Shown here one piece after another: positions 8,878 to 18,589 of a stretch of DNA of 64,000 bases. Below the pieces are notes generated by a model that saw nothing but the letters and a program-made list of their open reading frames with translations, was not told the origin of the DNA and ran no database searches. The position numbers were made by a program, and so were the translations under genes. Position 1 is the stretch's first letter, and the number at the start of each line of letters is the position of its first letter. Source of the DNA: Serratia sp. AKBS12 (GTDB lineage Bacteria; Pseudomonadota; Gammaproteobacteria; Enterobacterales; Enterobacteriaceae). The stretch covers positions 1,631,157-1,695,156 of the forward strand of contig NZ_JANUSB010000015.1 of the NCBI RefSeq assembly GCF_024793895.1, given 5' to 3'.

Positions 8878-9150
8878 CTAACGGGCGCCAGGAACCGCTT
8901 TGGCTATATTGTCGTCGCGAAATACCACTTCTTCGCCACGGGCAATTTCCCACTCTTTGGGTGGAATATCCGTTTTCGGCGCGGCAGCGATCACCGTACC
9001 AATAATGCGCTTGTCTTCGCGACGCAAGATGCTGACGTCAAGCTGATATTCGTGGCGCAGGTTGGCGGTAGTGAGCCGCACCGTATCGCCCCGGCCAAAG
9101 TTCTGATCGTCGATAATGGGCTGCTGAATAAACTGCACATCGCTTCTCAT
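8878..9150 (-). CDS. Hypothetical protein, 90 residues
   Basis: The frame has a plausible ribosome site (AAGGAAC) and coding-like composition. The protein is soluble and charged, with a beta-rich look (FGRGDTVRLTT, YQLDVSILRRED, GTVIAAAP). I do not recognise a family. It is on the same strand as yddG and tsx, with clear gaps on both sides. It could be a small conserved Serratia protein. Confidence 0.55.
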   Translation of the reverse strand: MRSDVQFIQQPIIDDQNFGRGDTVRLTTANLRHEYQLDVSILRREDKRIIGTVIAAAPKTDIPPKEWEIARGEEVVFRDDNIAKAVPGAR

Positions 9151-9235
9151 GGTTCACGTTCCTTCTGACAGAAGACGTAATTTGAGCTTAGCTGATTTTA
9201 GGCCAGACGCCGGGAGCCGCATAAAATATCTGCGT

Positions 9236-10126
9236 TTATCCGCAGGTTGCTCGCCAGCATATCAGCGAACCCAAAATCACCATCACTACGCCTTGCCAGA
9301 AACTCACCGTCAGTGAGGTGCTAAGGAGTAGCGCCGCAAACACCGATGACAACACCGGGGTAAAATACGATGCCGTGGCCAATAGCGTCATGTTGCCATG
9401 CAAGATGCCAATATTCCAAGCTGCATAGCCGGTTCCCATCGCCATCCCGGCGCATAGCAGCGTCCCGGTGACCGGTAGGGTGAAATGCAAGGCAGACTCA
9501 TTGCTGAAGGCATAGTGCAGCCACAGCACCAGCGCAGTCAGGATAATGAATACCACCACGCCGTTATGCCCCTGGGCAATACGCCGGGTGACATTGCAAT
9601 AAACCGCCCAGATAACCGCGCCGCTGAATGCCAGGCAATAACTGAGCGGGTTACTGTGAACGTTTGCCAGCATTTGCACCGGCGACCAGCCCCCCTCGCC
9701 GCTCATGATCCACCCAATGCCCACCAGTGCCAGCAATAGCCCTGGAATCACCCACAGCGTGGCCTTTTGGCCATTGAACACAATGGCCATTAATACCGTC
9801 AGACTCGGCCAAAGGTAGTTGATCATGCCAAGTTCGATCGCCTGCAGCCGGTTACTGGCGTAGCCCAATGATAAGGAAAGACAGATCTCATAAGTGACGA
9901 ACAGCAGGCTGCCGAGTAATAGGTAGGGTTTGGGAAAGTGGTTTAGTCTGGGCAGCCCCATCACCACCAGCAGGAAAATCGCCCCCACGCTGTAGATCAT
10001 CGCCGCGCCGCCAATCGGCCCCAGCCCTTCGCTGACGCTGCGAATCAGGCCGACGACGCTGCTCCACAGGACAATCGCCAATAACCCCATCAGCGTGGCG
10101 CGGTAAGTCGTGGATATCGCAGGCAT
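9236..10126 (-). CDS. yddG: Aromatic amino acid exporter YddG (DMT family)
   Basis: YddG exports phenylalanine, tyrosine, tryptophan and analogues across the inner membrane. The 296-residue protein shows ten hydrophobic segments in two repeats of the EamA/DMT fold, with the characteristic N-terminus (ATLMGLLAIVLWSSVVGLIR) and the segment ELGMINYLWPSLTVL. Length matches E. coli YddG. It lies alone on the minus strand, with 212 bases to puuP upstream. Confidence 0.9.
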   Translation of the reverse strand: MPAISTTYRATLMGLLAIVLWSSVVGLIRSVSEGLGPIGGAAMIYSVGAIFLLVVMGLPRLNHFPKPYLLLGSLLFVTYEICLSLSLGYASNRLQAIELGMINYLWPSLTVLMAIVFNGQKATLWVIPGLLLALVGIGWIMSGEGGWSPVQMLANVHSNPLSYCLAFSGAVIWAVYCNVTRRIAQGHNGVVVFIILTALVLWLHYAFSNESALHFTLPVTGTLLCAGMAMGTGYAAWNIGILHGNMTLLATASYFTPVLSSVFAALLLSTSLTVSFWQGVVMVILGSLICWRATCG

Positions 10127-10338
10127 TTGACTCTTCCAATGAATTCATTTCAACCAGCGTTTGACTGTACAACGGCCAAGCAAAGAATAAAAGTGAAACC
10201 CGGCTCGGCTACCCCGTTGCGGCAAGCAAGCCGCTGAGTCAGGCCGTAAGGCAACGCAGCGTCGGCGCGGCCGGGCTACCCGTCGGCTTCCCGCTTAGGC
10301 GGCGAGACGGGTGCCCAGGCAAAAAAGTGACAGTATCA

Positions 10339-11706
10339 CTATTGAGTTTGCCGTTCAAACTGTGGCGGCGGCTGGCGGAAGCGCCGGGTGAGGTATACCA
10401 GATAGGCGAAGCCCAGTGCCGCCCAGCATAACCCCATGGTCAGCGAGCTCTTTTCCAGATTCAGCCACAGCACGCCGACCGTCAGTGCACCGACCAGCGG
10501 CAAAATCAGGAAATGGAAGCGATCCTTCCAGGTTTTGTTGCGTCCCTCACGAATAAAGAAATGGCTGATCACCGACAGGTTAACGAAGGTAAACGCCACC
10601 AAGGCACCAAAGTTGATAAGCGCGGTAGCGGTCACCAGGTCAAAGGACAACGCAGACAACGCCACGGCGCCAACCATCAGCACGTTCAGCGCCGGGGTGC
10701 GCCATTTCGGGTGAATGTAACCGAACAGCTTTTCCGGGAAGACGTTGTCGCGCCCCATTACGTACAGCAAGCGCGACACGCTGGCATGCGATGCCAGACC
10801 GGACGCCAGAGTATTGATAAAGGTGGTGCACAGAAAGATCGACTGGAACAGTTTGCCGCCCACGTACAGCGCTATTTCCGGTAATGCCGCATCCGGCTGT
10901 TTGAAACGCTCGATAGTAGGGAAAAACAGCTGAATAAAGAACGAGACGCTGATGAAAATCACCCCGCCGTACAATGCCGTCAGGAAAATGGCGCGCGGGA
11001 TCACTTTGGCGGCATTGGGCGTTTCCTCGCTCAGCGTGGTAACCGCGTCAAAGCCCAGAAAGGAAAAACACAAAATGGTGGCACCGGTGATAATCGGTAA
11101 CAGGTGGGCGTTTTCACTGACGAACGGTTGCAGACTCCACACCGTTCCTAGTCCTTCGCCGCTGTGCAGGCCCTGAACCACCAGAAAAATGAATACCACG
11201 ATAATCATGATCTGCGCCAGAACGAACAGCGTATTGAAGTTGGCAACCACGTTGACGCTTTTCAGGTTGATCGCCGTCATGATGAACACGAAACCGACCA
11301 CCCATACCCAAGGGGGAACCTCGGGAAACAGCGCGGTAAGGTAGATTTTTGCCAACAGCGTATTGATCATCGGCAAAAACAGATAGTCCAACAGCGAGGA
11401 CCACCCAACCAGAAAACCAACGTGCGGATTAATTGCCTTTTGCGCATAGGTATACGCCGAGCCGGCAGTGGGAAACTGGCGCACCAGTTTGCCGTAGCTG
11501 ATGGCGGTGAACAGCACCCCGGCCAACGCGAACAGATAGGACGCCGGCACATGGCCGTCGGTGATGCCGGAAACGATGCCGAAAGTATCAAAAACCGTCA
11601 TTGGTGTCAGATAGGCCAGGCCCATCATCACCACTTGCCACAGCTTGAGCGACTTGCGTAATTGCGGCTTATCCGCGTCATTACCATCGATGACATTTGT
11701 TGTCAT
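10339..11706 (-). CDS. puuP: Putrescine importer PuuP (APC family)
   Basis: PuuP is an inner-membrane putrescine:proton symporter feeding the gamma-glutamylated putrescine pathway. The 455-residue protein has twelve hydrophobic segments and APC-family motifs ([45 protein letters not shown]). The start ATG at 11706 is chosen for GAGGAAA upstream. It is downstream of puuA on the same strand, as in E. coli. Confidence 0.93.
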   Translation of the reverse strand: MTTNVIDGNDADKPQLRKSLKLWQVVMMGLAYLTPMTVFDTFGIVSGITDGHVPASYLFALAGVLFTAISYGKLVRQFPTAGSAYTYAQKAINPHVGFLVGWSSLLDYLFLPMINTLLAKIYLTALFPEVPPWVWVVGFVFIMTAINLKSVNVVANFNTLFVLAQIMIIVVFIFLVVQGLHSGEGLGTVWSLQPFVSENAHLLPIITGATILCFSFLGFDAVTTLSEETPNAAKVIPRAIFLTALYGGVIFISVSFFIQLFFPTIERFKQPDAALPEIALYVGGKLFQSIFLCTTFINTLASGLASHASVSRLLYVMGRDNVFPEKLFGYIHPKWRTPALNVLMVGAVALSALSFDLVTATALINFGALVAFTFVNLSVISHFFIREGRNKTWKDRFHFLILPLVGALTVGVLWLNLEKSSLTMGLCWAALGFAYLVYLTRRFRQPPPQFERQTQ

Positions 11707-11835
11707 GGGAATTTCCTCACCAGCGCCCTGTACGCTCAATTGGAAGAAATGGTTAACCGCAGCGCGCAGCCTCGTCGGGCCACAGGATAGCCGACAGAAT
11801 ACGCCTGACGCGCGCGAGAGAGCAAATAGGCGGAA

Positions 11836-13254
11836 TCAGGCGTTTTTCAGCATCCACTCAATTTCGGTTTCGGTGATCAGGCGTTCAAACTGCACCAATT
11901 CATCGGTTTTACAGGCCAGGTAAACATGAGTGAAGCGTTCGCCAAGCAAGTTATGCAACACCGGTTGGTGCTCAAACTCGTACAGCGCATCGCTCTGGCG
12001 GATCGGGAACGGCAGCCCCTCCTGCTCCAGTCCGTTGCCGGTAACCGGCTCCGGCAACGACAATGGGGTGTCCAATCCATATACGATGCCGGCCAGCACT
12101 GCTGCCATCACCAGATAGGGGTTGGCGTCCGCGCCGGCCACCCGGTATTCCACCCGATGGCTGTCGCGATCGCCACAGGGAATGCGCAGCGCCACCGTGC
12201 GGTTATTATGCCCCCACGACGCCTGCGTCGGCACGTACATGCCCGGCTGAAAACGCCGATAGGCGTTGACGTTTGGTGCCAGTAGCGCCATCGACGCCGG
12301 CATCAGCGCGATCATGCCCGCCAGCGCCTGTTTCAACAGTGCTGAATCTTCACCGTCGGCATCGGCAAATACGTTACTTCCCTCATTGTCCAGCATGCTG
12401 ATATGGATATGCATGCCACTGCCGGCGTGCTCTTCATAGGGTTTGGCCATAAAGGTGGCATGCATGTTGTGGTTTTCAGCCACCATGCGGATCAGGCGCT
12501 TCAACGCCAATGCGTGGTCGCAGGCTTGCAGCACGTCGCCGGTATGATGCAGGTTGACTTCGAACTGACCGGGGGACGCTTCTGCCACCGCACCGTCCGC
12601 CGGAATGCCTTGCAGGTGAGCCAGTTGGTCGATGTCACTCAGCACATCGGCAAAATGGTTGAGATTATCTACCGAATACACCTGGCTCTGGGTGTTGCGC
12701 TCCTGGGTGCCTGGCGCGCAAGGCGGTTGTAGATAGCCTTCGGCGTCGCGCTGGCGATCGATGAGATAGAACTCCAACTCTACCGCTACCACGGGAGACA
12801 ACCCGCGCTGCCGCAAGCGCTGCCATATACGGTTCAGCACATTGCGCGGTTCAACGTCAAAGGGAGTGCCATCTTCATCCAGCATGGTGAGCAACACCTG
12901 GCCAATATACTGCGGATCCGCTGCCGACGGTGTCAGGCTACCCGGCACCGGAACACAGATATGATCCGGCTCGCCCAGTTCCTGCCCCAGCCCGGCCTCT
13001 TCGACCACATTGCCCAGGATATCCATCGCGAATACCGAGGCCGGGAAGTAACACCCCTTCTCCAGCTTGCTCAAACCCGCAACCGGGATGCGCTTGCCGC
13101 GGAAGCTGCCGTTCAGATCGGTCAGTAACACATCAATGTGCTGGGTTAACGGATAACGTTCCAGATATTTGTTCACTTCGCGCTGGAACATGCTACTTCG
13201 CCTTTCTTCACTGTGTTGAACAAAGTTTTCCACTTCTACGATGTTGGTCTGCAT
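11836..13254 (-). CDS. puuA: Gamma-glutamylputrescine synthetase PuuA
   Basis: PuuA joins glutamate to putrescine using ATP, the first committed step. The 472 residues equal the E. coli length and the N-terminus (NIVEVENFVQ...RGKRIPV) is nearly the same. The glutamine-synthetase fold is marked by VAVELEFYL and the GSGMHIHISM metal/ATP region. It is divergent from puuD with candidate PuuR operators between, and puuP follows. Confidence 0.96.
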   Translation of the reverse strand: MQTNIVEVENFVQHSEERRSSMFQREVNKYLERYPLTQHIDVLLTDLNGSFRGKRIPVAGLSKLEKGCYFPASVFAMDILGNVVEEAGLGQELGEPDHICVPVPGSLTPSAADPQYIGQVLLTMLDEDGTPFDVEPRNVLNRIWQRLRQRGLSPVVAVELEFYLIDRQRDAEGYLQPPCAPGTQERNTQSQVYSVDNLNHFADVLSDIDQLAHLQGIPADGAVAEASPGQFEVNLHHTGDVLQACDHALALKRLIRMVAENHNMHATFMAKPYEEHAGSGMHIHISMLDNEGSNVFADADGEDSALLKQALAGMIALMPASMALLAPNVNAYRRFQPGMYVPTQASWGHNNRTVALRIPCGDRDSHRVEYRVAGADANPYLVMAAVLAGIVYGLDTPLSLPEPVTGNGLEQEGLPFPIRQSDALYEFEHQPVLHNLLGERFTHVYLACKTDELVQFERLITETEIEWMLKNA

Positions 13255-13326
13255 GGGTCACCCGCCGTTATGTTTGCTCAGTGGTTTTCACAACCGTTTA
13301 CGGTCGATGTTTTCGACCAGGATGCT

Positions 13327-13470
13327 CAATATAATGTCCACCAATGAAACATAGATGCAACAAAATTGTTTTTCAAGTGTTACTTTTGGTTTGAATGTTA
13401 GGCTTCCCACTGCTAGATTTATTAAATATTGAACAAAACAGCCATCTAATACGTATATCGTTCATAATTT
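13327..13470. promoter_or_regulatory. Candidate PuuR operators between puuA and puuD
   Basis: Three short sequences resemble the E. coli PuuR site as I remember it (AAAATATAATGAACA): CAATATAATGTCCA at 13327-13340, AAATATTGAACA at 13424-13435, and, on the other strand, GTTCATAATTT at 13460-13470. They flank both divergent start regions. The assignment rests on similarity and position only. Confidence 0.45.
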
Positions 13471-13491
13471 CGAACAGACCAAGAGGACACC

Positions 13492-14259
13492 ATGGGCAAT
13501 ATATTTAACAGACCGATCGTCGGCGTCGTGATGTGCCGGTATAGGGTAAACCAGCATCCGACACAGACCTTGCAAGAAAAGTACCTGAATGCGGTACTCG
13601 CCGCCGGCGGATTGCCGATCGCCCTGCCGCACGCGCTGGCAGAACCGGATTTGCTGGAAAATCTGCTGCCGCACCTGGACGGCGTGATGCTGCCTGGCAG
13701 CCCCAGCAATGTGCAGCCGCACCTTTATGGTGAAAACGGCGATGAGCCTGACGCCGATCCTGGGCGTGATGAACTGAGCCTGGCGCTGATCCGCCTGGCA
13801 CTGGACAGGCGCATTCCCCTTTTCGCCATCTGCCGGGGCATGCAGGAAATGGTGGTAGCCTCCGGAGGTACCCTGCATCGACGCCTGTACGAACGCCCCG
13901 AGCTGCTGGAACACCGGGAGGATCACGATCTGCCGCTGGAACAGCAATATGCCCCCGCGCACGAGGTCATCGTTGCAGACGGCGGCCTGCTTGCGCAGTT
14001 AATCCCGGATTGCAACCGCTTCTGGGTCAACTCGCTGCATGGTCAGGGCGCCAAAACCCTCGGCGCCGGTATACGAATTGAAGCGCACGCCGCCGACGGG
14101 TTGGTGGAAGCCATCAGCGTACGCGATCGGCCATTTGCGCTCGGCGTGCAGTGGCATCCAGAGTGGAACAGTGATGAATACGCGCTGTCGCGCCTGCTGT
14201 TTGAAGGTTTCATCGCGGCATGCCGCCGCTACCACCAGGAAAAGGAAAAGCGCCAATGA
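13492..14259 (+). CDS. puuD: Gamma-glutamyl-GABA hydrolase PuuD
   Basis: PuuD releases GABA and glutamate from gamma-glutamyl-GABA. The class I glutamine-amidotransferase-like fold has the nucleophile Cys114 in FAICRGMQE and the His/Glu pair in VQWHPEWN. The 255 residues match E. coli PuuD closely (LQEKYLNAV, LPGSPSNVQPHLYGENGDE). The stop overlaps the puuR start as ATGA, so puuD, puuR, puuC and puuB form one transcription unit. Confidence 0.96.
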   Translation: MGNIFNRPIVGVVMCRYRVNQHPTQTLQEKYLNAVLAAGGLPIALPHALAEPDLLENLLPHLDGVMLPGSPSNVQPHLYGENGDEPDADPGRDELSLALIRLALDRRIPLFAICRGMQEMVVASGGTLHRRLYERPELLEHREDHDLPLEQQYAPAHEVIVADGGLLAQLIPDCNRFWVNSLHGQGAKTLGAGIRIEAHAADGLVEAISVRDRPFALGVQWHPEWNSDEYALSRLLFEGFIAACRRYHQEKEKRQ

Positions 14260-14813
14260 GCAATGCCAGCTTGGCTCCGGGGAAACGCCTGTCGCAGATC
14301 CGTCAGCAGTTAGGTTTGTCGCAGCGCCGCGTGGCCGAACTGTCTGGATTGACCCACAGCGCCATCAGCACTATCGAGCAGGACAAGGTCAGCCCAGCCA
14401 TCAGTACGCTGCAAAAGCTGCTGACGGTATATGGGCTGTCACTGTCAGCGTTTTTCGCCGAGCCCGACAAACCTGCGGAGCCGCAAATTGTGATTGAGCA
14501 GGCAGATTTGATCGAAATCGGCAGTCAGGGGGTATCGATGAAGCTGATTCATAACGGCGACCCCAATCGTACGCTGGCCATGATGATCGAAACCTATGAG
14601 CCAGGCACCACCACCGGCGAACGCATCAAGCATCAGGGGGAGGAGATCGGCACCCTGCTGGAGGGCGAAGTGGTGCTGGTGGTCAACGGCCAGACCTACG
14701 CCTTGGCCGCCGGCCAGAGTTACGCCATCAACACTGGCATTCCCCACAGTTTCAGCAACACCTCGGCGCGCATTTGTCGCATTGTCAGCGCCCACACGCC
14801 GACCACATTCTGA
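14256..14813 (+). CDS. puuR: Putrescine-responsive repressor PuuR
   Basis: PuuR represses puu genes and is relieved by putrescine. The 185-residue protein has an N-terminal XRE helix-turn-helix (IRQQLGLSQRRVAELSGLTH) and a C-terminal cupin (about residues 100-180, with GTLLEGEVVLVVNG and SYAINTGIPHSFSNTS). It matches E. coli PuuR in length and nearly throughout in sequence. The start is at the ATGA overlap with puuD. Confidence 0.96.
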   Translation: MSNASLAPGKRLSQIRQQLGLSQRRVAELSGLTHSAISTIEQDKVSPAISTLQKLLTVYGLSLSAFFAEPDKPAEPQIVIEQADLIEIGSQGVSMKLIHNGDPNRTLAMMIETYEPGTTTGERIKHQGEEIGTLLEGEVVLVVNGQTYALAAGQSYAINTGIPHSFSNTSARICRIVSAHTPTTF

Positions 14814-14828
14814 TTAACGGAGCAAGGT

Positions 14829-16325
14829 ATGGATTTCCATCATCAGCAATACTGGCAACAGCGGGCGCAGGCCCTGAAGATTGAGAATCAACTGTTCATC
14901 AATGGCCGTTATCTGCCCGCCGCCGAGGGCGGCACCTTTGCCGTGGACGATCCCGCGGGACAACGCGAACTGACGCAGGTCGCTCGCGCCACCGGCGTCG
15001 ATGTCGACCTGGCGGTACGCGCCGCGCGTGAGGCGTTTGAGCGTGGTGACTGGTCACAGGCCTCGCCGGCGCAGCGCAAAGTTACGCTGGCGACGCTGGC
15101 GACGCTGATGGAGCAACACGCAGAAACGCTGGCGTTGCTGGAGACGCTGGACACCGGCAAGCCGATTCGCCATAGCCTGCGCGACGACATTCCGGGGGCC
15201 GTACGCTGTATCCGCTGGTACGCCGAAGCCATCGACAAGGTCTATGGCGAGATTGCCCCTACCGGCAACGATTCGCTGGCGCTGATCGCCCGCGAACCGG
15301 TCGGTGTGGTCGGCGCCATTGTGCCGTGGAACTTCCCGTTGCTGTTGGCCTGTTGGAAGCTCGGCCCGGCGCTGGCAACCGGTAATAGCGTGGTGTTGAA
15401 ACCGTCGGAAAAATCGCCGCTGAGCGCCATTTATCTCGCCCAGCTGGCGACTCAGGCCGGGCTGCCGGATGGCGTTCTGAACGTCGTGCCCGGTTACGGC
15501 CACGATGCCGGCAAGGCTCTGGCGCTGCATCACGATGTCGACGCCCTGACCTTCACCGGTTCGACCCAGGTCGCCAAACAGTTGCTGATCTACGCCGGTG
15601 AATCGAACATGAAGCGCGTGTGGCTGGAAGCCGGCGGCAAGAGTGCCAATATCATTTTCGCCGATTGCCCGGACATTGATAAGGCCGCACAGAGCGCCGC
15701 CGCCGGTATCTTTTATAACCAGGGTCAAGTGTGCATCGCCGGTACTCGCCTATTGGTAGAAGAAAGCATCCAGCAGCCGTTTTTGCAGGCGCTGCGCAAG
15801 CACGCGGCCGCCTTCACACCAGGCGATCCGCTCGATCCTGCCAGTGCGATGGGCACGCTGATCGACAGCGGCCACCGGCAGAAAGTGGCCAATGCCATTG
15901 AACGGGGCCTGCAACAGGGTGCCACACTGTTCCTCGATGGCCGTACTCACCCTCTGGGCGATCATGACGGTTATCTGGGCCCGACCATTCTGACCGCGGT
16001 AGACAACGGCATGGATCTTGCCCGTGAAGAAATATTCGGCCCGGTGCTGGCGGTGACGACCTTTAATGGTGAACCGCAGGCGATTCAATTGGCCAACGAC
16101 AGCGATTACGGTCTGGGTGCCGCACTGTGGACTCGCGATCTGTCGCGTGCCCATCGTCTGTCACGCCAGCTGAAAGCCGGTTCGGTATTCGTCAATAATT
16201 ACAATGACGGCGATATGACCGTACCGTTCGGCGGTTATAAGCAAAGCGGCAATGGACGTGACAAGTCGCTGCATGCGCTGGAAAAATTCACCGAACTGAA
16301 AACCACCTGGATTTCACTTGAATAA
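14829..16325 (+). CDS. puuC: Gamma-glutamyl-gamma-aminobutyraldehyde dehydrogenase PuuC
   Basis: PuuC oxidises gamma-glutamyl-gamma-aminobutyraldehyde with NAD(P)+. The 498-residue aldehyde dehydrogenase has the cofactor region VPWNFPLLLACWK (about 166-177), the FTGSTQVAK glycine turn (242-250), general base Glu267 in WLEAGGKSAN and catalytic Cys302 in NQGQVCIAGTR. It lies 15 bases after puuR with AACGGAGCAAGG ahead of the start. Confidence 0.95.
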   Translation: MDFHHQQYWQQRAQALKIENQLFINGRYLPAAEGGTFAVDDPAGQRELTQVARATGVDVDLAVRAAREAFERGDWSQASPAQRKVTLATLATLMEQHAETLALLETLDTGKPIRHSLRDDIPGAVRCIRWYAEAIDKVYGEIAPTGNDSLALIAREPVGVVGAIVPWNFPLLLACWKLGPALATGNSVVLKPSEKSPLSAIYLAQLATQAGLPDGVLNVVPGYGHDAGKALALHHDVDALTFTGSTQVAKQLLIYAGESNMKRVWLEAGGKSANIIFADCPDIDKAAQSAAAGIFYNQGQVCIAGTRLLVEESIQQPFLQALRKHAAAFTPGDPLDPASAMGTLIDSGHRQKVANAIERGLQQGATLFLDGRTHPLGDHDGYLGPTILTAVDNGMDLAREEIFGPVLAVTTFNGEPQAIQLANDSDYGLGAALWTRDLSRAHRLSRQLKAGSVFVNNYNDGDMTVPFGGYKQSGNGRDKSLHALEKFTELKTTWISLE

Positions 16326-16336
16326 GGACTGACAAC

Positions 16337-17617
16337 ATGACTGAACACGTGAAGAGTTATTATGCCGCCAGCGCCAACGCTCATCAGCCTTATCCACAGT
16401 TGAGCGAGTCGCTGGAGTGCGACGTCTGCATCGTCGGCGGCGGCTACACCGGCCTCTCCTCGGCGCTGTTCCTGGTGGAGGCCGGTTATGATGTTGTATT
16501 GCTGGAATCCGCTCGCATCGGCTTTGGCGCCAGCGGCCGCAACGGCGGCCAATTGGTCAACTCCTATAGCCGCGATATTGATGTGATCGAACAGCGATAT
16601 GGTGCAGAAAGTGCACGGATGCTCGGCAGCATGATGTTCGAGGGCGCCGACATTATCCGCAGCCGCATCGAGCGTTACGCCATCGACTGCGACTACCGAC
16701 CGGGAGGCATCTTTGCTGCCATCAACAACAAGCAATACCATGCCCTGATCGAGCAGAAACAGAACTGGGAGCGTTACGGCAACACACGGCTGGAACTGCT
16801 GGACGGTGAGCGCATTCGCCAGGAAGTGGCAAGCGATCGTTATGTCGGCGCCTTGCTCGACCACAGCGGCGGCCACATTCATCCATTGAATCTTGCGCTT
16901 GGCGAAGCCGAAGCCGTACGCCAGCAAGGCGGACGAATCTTTGAGCAGTCGGCCGTTACGCAGATTCGCCACGGCGAACCGGCGCTGGTCAGCACCGCCC
17001 ACGGCCAGGTGAAGGCACGTCATGTGATCGTCGCAGGCAACGCCTATCTCGGCGACAAACTGGAGCCGAAACTGGCCAAAAGCAGCATGCCATGCGGCAC
17101 CCAGGTGGTAACCACCGAACCGCTGTCAGCGGAAATCGCGCAGGCGTTGATCCCGCATAACTACTGTGTGGAGGACTGTAACTATCTGCTGGACTATTAC
17201 CGTCTGACTGCCGATAACCGCTTGCTGTACGGCGGCGGCGTGGTGTACGGCGCGCGTGATCCGCAGGATATCGACAATCTGGTTCGTCCCAAGCTGCTGA
17301 AGACCTTCCCGCAATTGAAAGGGGTGCGTCTCGACTACCGCTGGACCGGTAACTTCCTGTTGACGCTGTCACGCATGCCGCAGTTTGGCCGGTTGGAAAA
17401 CAATATTTATTATATGCAGGGATACAGCGGTCATGGTGTTACCTGTACCCATCTGGCGGGGAAACTGATTGCGGAATTGCTGCGCGGCGATGCGGAACGT
17501 TTTGACGCGTTTGCCAAACTGCCGCATTTACCGTTCTTTGGCGGCCGTAATCTGCAAATCCCCTTCACCGCGATCGGCGCGGCCTACTACACCCTGCGCG
17601 ATCGGATCGGCGTGTAA
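16337..17617 (+). CDS. puuB: Gamma-glutamylputrescine oxidoreductase PuuB
   Basis: PuuB is an FAD enzyme that oxidises gamma-glutamylputrescine to the aldehyde, releasing ammonia and peroxide. The Rossmann FAD motif is at residues 31-40 (IVGGGYTGLS), and the DAO-family end GYSGHGVTCTHLAGKLIAELL binds the cofactor C-terminally. The 426 residues match E. coli. It follows puuC by 11 bases and is the last gene of the unit; puuE, next in E. coli, is absent here. Confidence 0.95.
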   Translation: MTEHVKSYYAASANAHQPYPQLSESLECDVCIVGGGYTGLSSALFLVEAGYDVVLLESARIGFGASGRNGGQLVNSYSRDIDVIEQRYGAESARMLGSMMFEGADIIRSRIERYAIDCDYRPGGIFAAINNKQYHALIEQKQNWERYGNTRLELLDGERIRQEVASDRYVGALLDHSGGHIHPLNLALGEAEAVRQQGGRIFEQSAVTQIRHGEPALVSTAHGQVKARHVIVAGNAYLGDKLEPKLAKSSMPCGTQVVTTEPLSAEIAQALIPHNYCVEDCNYLLDYYRLTADNRLLYGGGVVYGARDPQDIDNLVRPKLLKTFPQLKGVRLDYRWTGNFLLTLSRMPQFGRLENNIYYMQGYSGHGVTCTHLAGKLIAELLRGDAERFDAFAKLPHLPFFGGRNLQIPFTAIGAAYYTLRDRIGV

Positions 17618-17639
17618 TGCCACTGGGGATCGGCATGCC

Positions 17640-17668
17640 GCGGGCGCGGTCTATCAGATCGCGCCCGC
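17640..17668. terminator. Strong hairpin between convergent puuB and SDR genes
   Basis: GCGGGCGCG (17640-17648) pairs perfectly with CGCGCCCGC (17660-17668) around an 11-base loop. It has no T run on either strand, so it is a probable shared end structure. Confidence 0.5.
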
Positions 17669-17678
17669 ACTTGACGCC

Positions 17679-18434
17679 TTAGACAATTTTGGGTTGGCCA
17701 TCCGAGGCGGTGGCACCGCCATCGACCGGAATATTGGCACCATTGATAAAGCTGGCGTCATCGCTGGCGAGAAACGCCATTACCGCCGCGACCTCTTCCG
17801 GCTCTGCCGCACGACCGAGCGCAATGCGTTCGTTGAATTTATCACGGATCTCCTGCGGCCAACCGTTGGTCATATTGGTTTTTACCAGGCTCGGGCAAAC
17901 AGAGTTGACGCGCACGCCGTCACCGCCGTGGTCGAGCGCCATTGCGCGAGTCAGGTTCACCACTGCCCCTTTGGCCGCGCAGTAATAGGCAGCCCCCCAG
18001 TCACCCCCCAATCCGGACACCGAGGCGGTATTGACGATGCAGCCCCTGGTTTTCAGCAGGTACGGCAAGGCGAATTTGGAACAGAAAACCACGCCGTCGA
18101 TATCAACGCCGGCAATACGCCGCCAGTCCGCAACGCTGGTTTGCAGTACGCTGCCTGCCACATGCACGCCAGCGTTGTTCAGCAGCACATCAATGCGGCC
18201 AAACTTCACCGCAACGTCATCCATCATTTTCTCTACCGCTGTGGCATCCGACACGTCGATATGCACCGCGTGCGCCTTGCCTGCCGGCAAAGAGGCCGCT
18301 ACCGCGTCAACCGCCGCTTTAGCCCAGTCCGCCAGCACCACCGTGGCACCTTCGGCCGCGAAGCGACGCGCCGCCGCAGCCCCCATACCATTACCTGCGC
18401 CAGTAATAATCACCACTTTATTGTCAAAACGCAT
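17679..18434 (-). CDS. SDR family oxidoreductase
   Basis: This 251-residue classical short-chain dehydrogenase has the cofactor motif TGAGNGMG (11-18), NNAG (about 87-90), a catalytic Ser in NTASVSG and the YxxxK pair in AYYCAAKGAV. An acidic residue at the end of the second strand (VLADW) suggests NAD(H). The start at 18434 has GGAGG upstream; an earlier frame extension would read through that site. It sits where puuE lies in E. coli but on the opposite strand. Its substrate cannot be told from sequence. Confidence 0.85.
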   Translation of the reverse strand: MRFDNKVVIITGAGNGMGAAAARRFAAEGATVVLADWAKAAVDAVAASLPAGKAHAVHIDVSDATAVEKMMDDVAVKFGRIDVLLNNAGVHVAGSVLQTSVADWRRIAGVDIDGVVFCSKFALPYLLKTRGCIVNTASVSGLGGDWGAAYYCAAKGAVVNLTRAMALDHGGDGVRVNSVCPSLVKTNMTNGWPQEIRDKFNERIALGRAAEPEEVAAVMAFLASDDASFINGANIPVDGGATASDGQPKIV

Positions 18435-18589
18435 AGAACCTCCTCCATGTGAAGCGTATTTGTATAAATCATACAAATCCATATCCGCTCCGAGGATAGT
18501 CCTGCAACAGGATGGTCGCCAGTCAAAACGTGCGGTTTGATAACCCTAAAGAGTTAATAGTTGCCACCAATTAGCGGTGATGACGTTGA

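Noticed and set aside
17469-18452. 327-residue plus-strand frame over puuB end and the SDR gene
   Set aside because: It overlaps two well-supported genes and has no recognisable domain.
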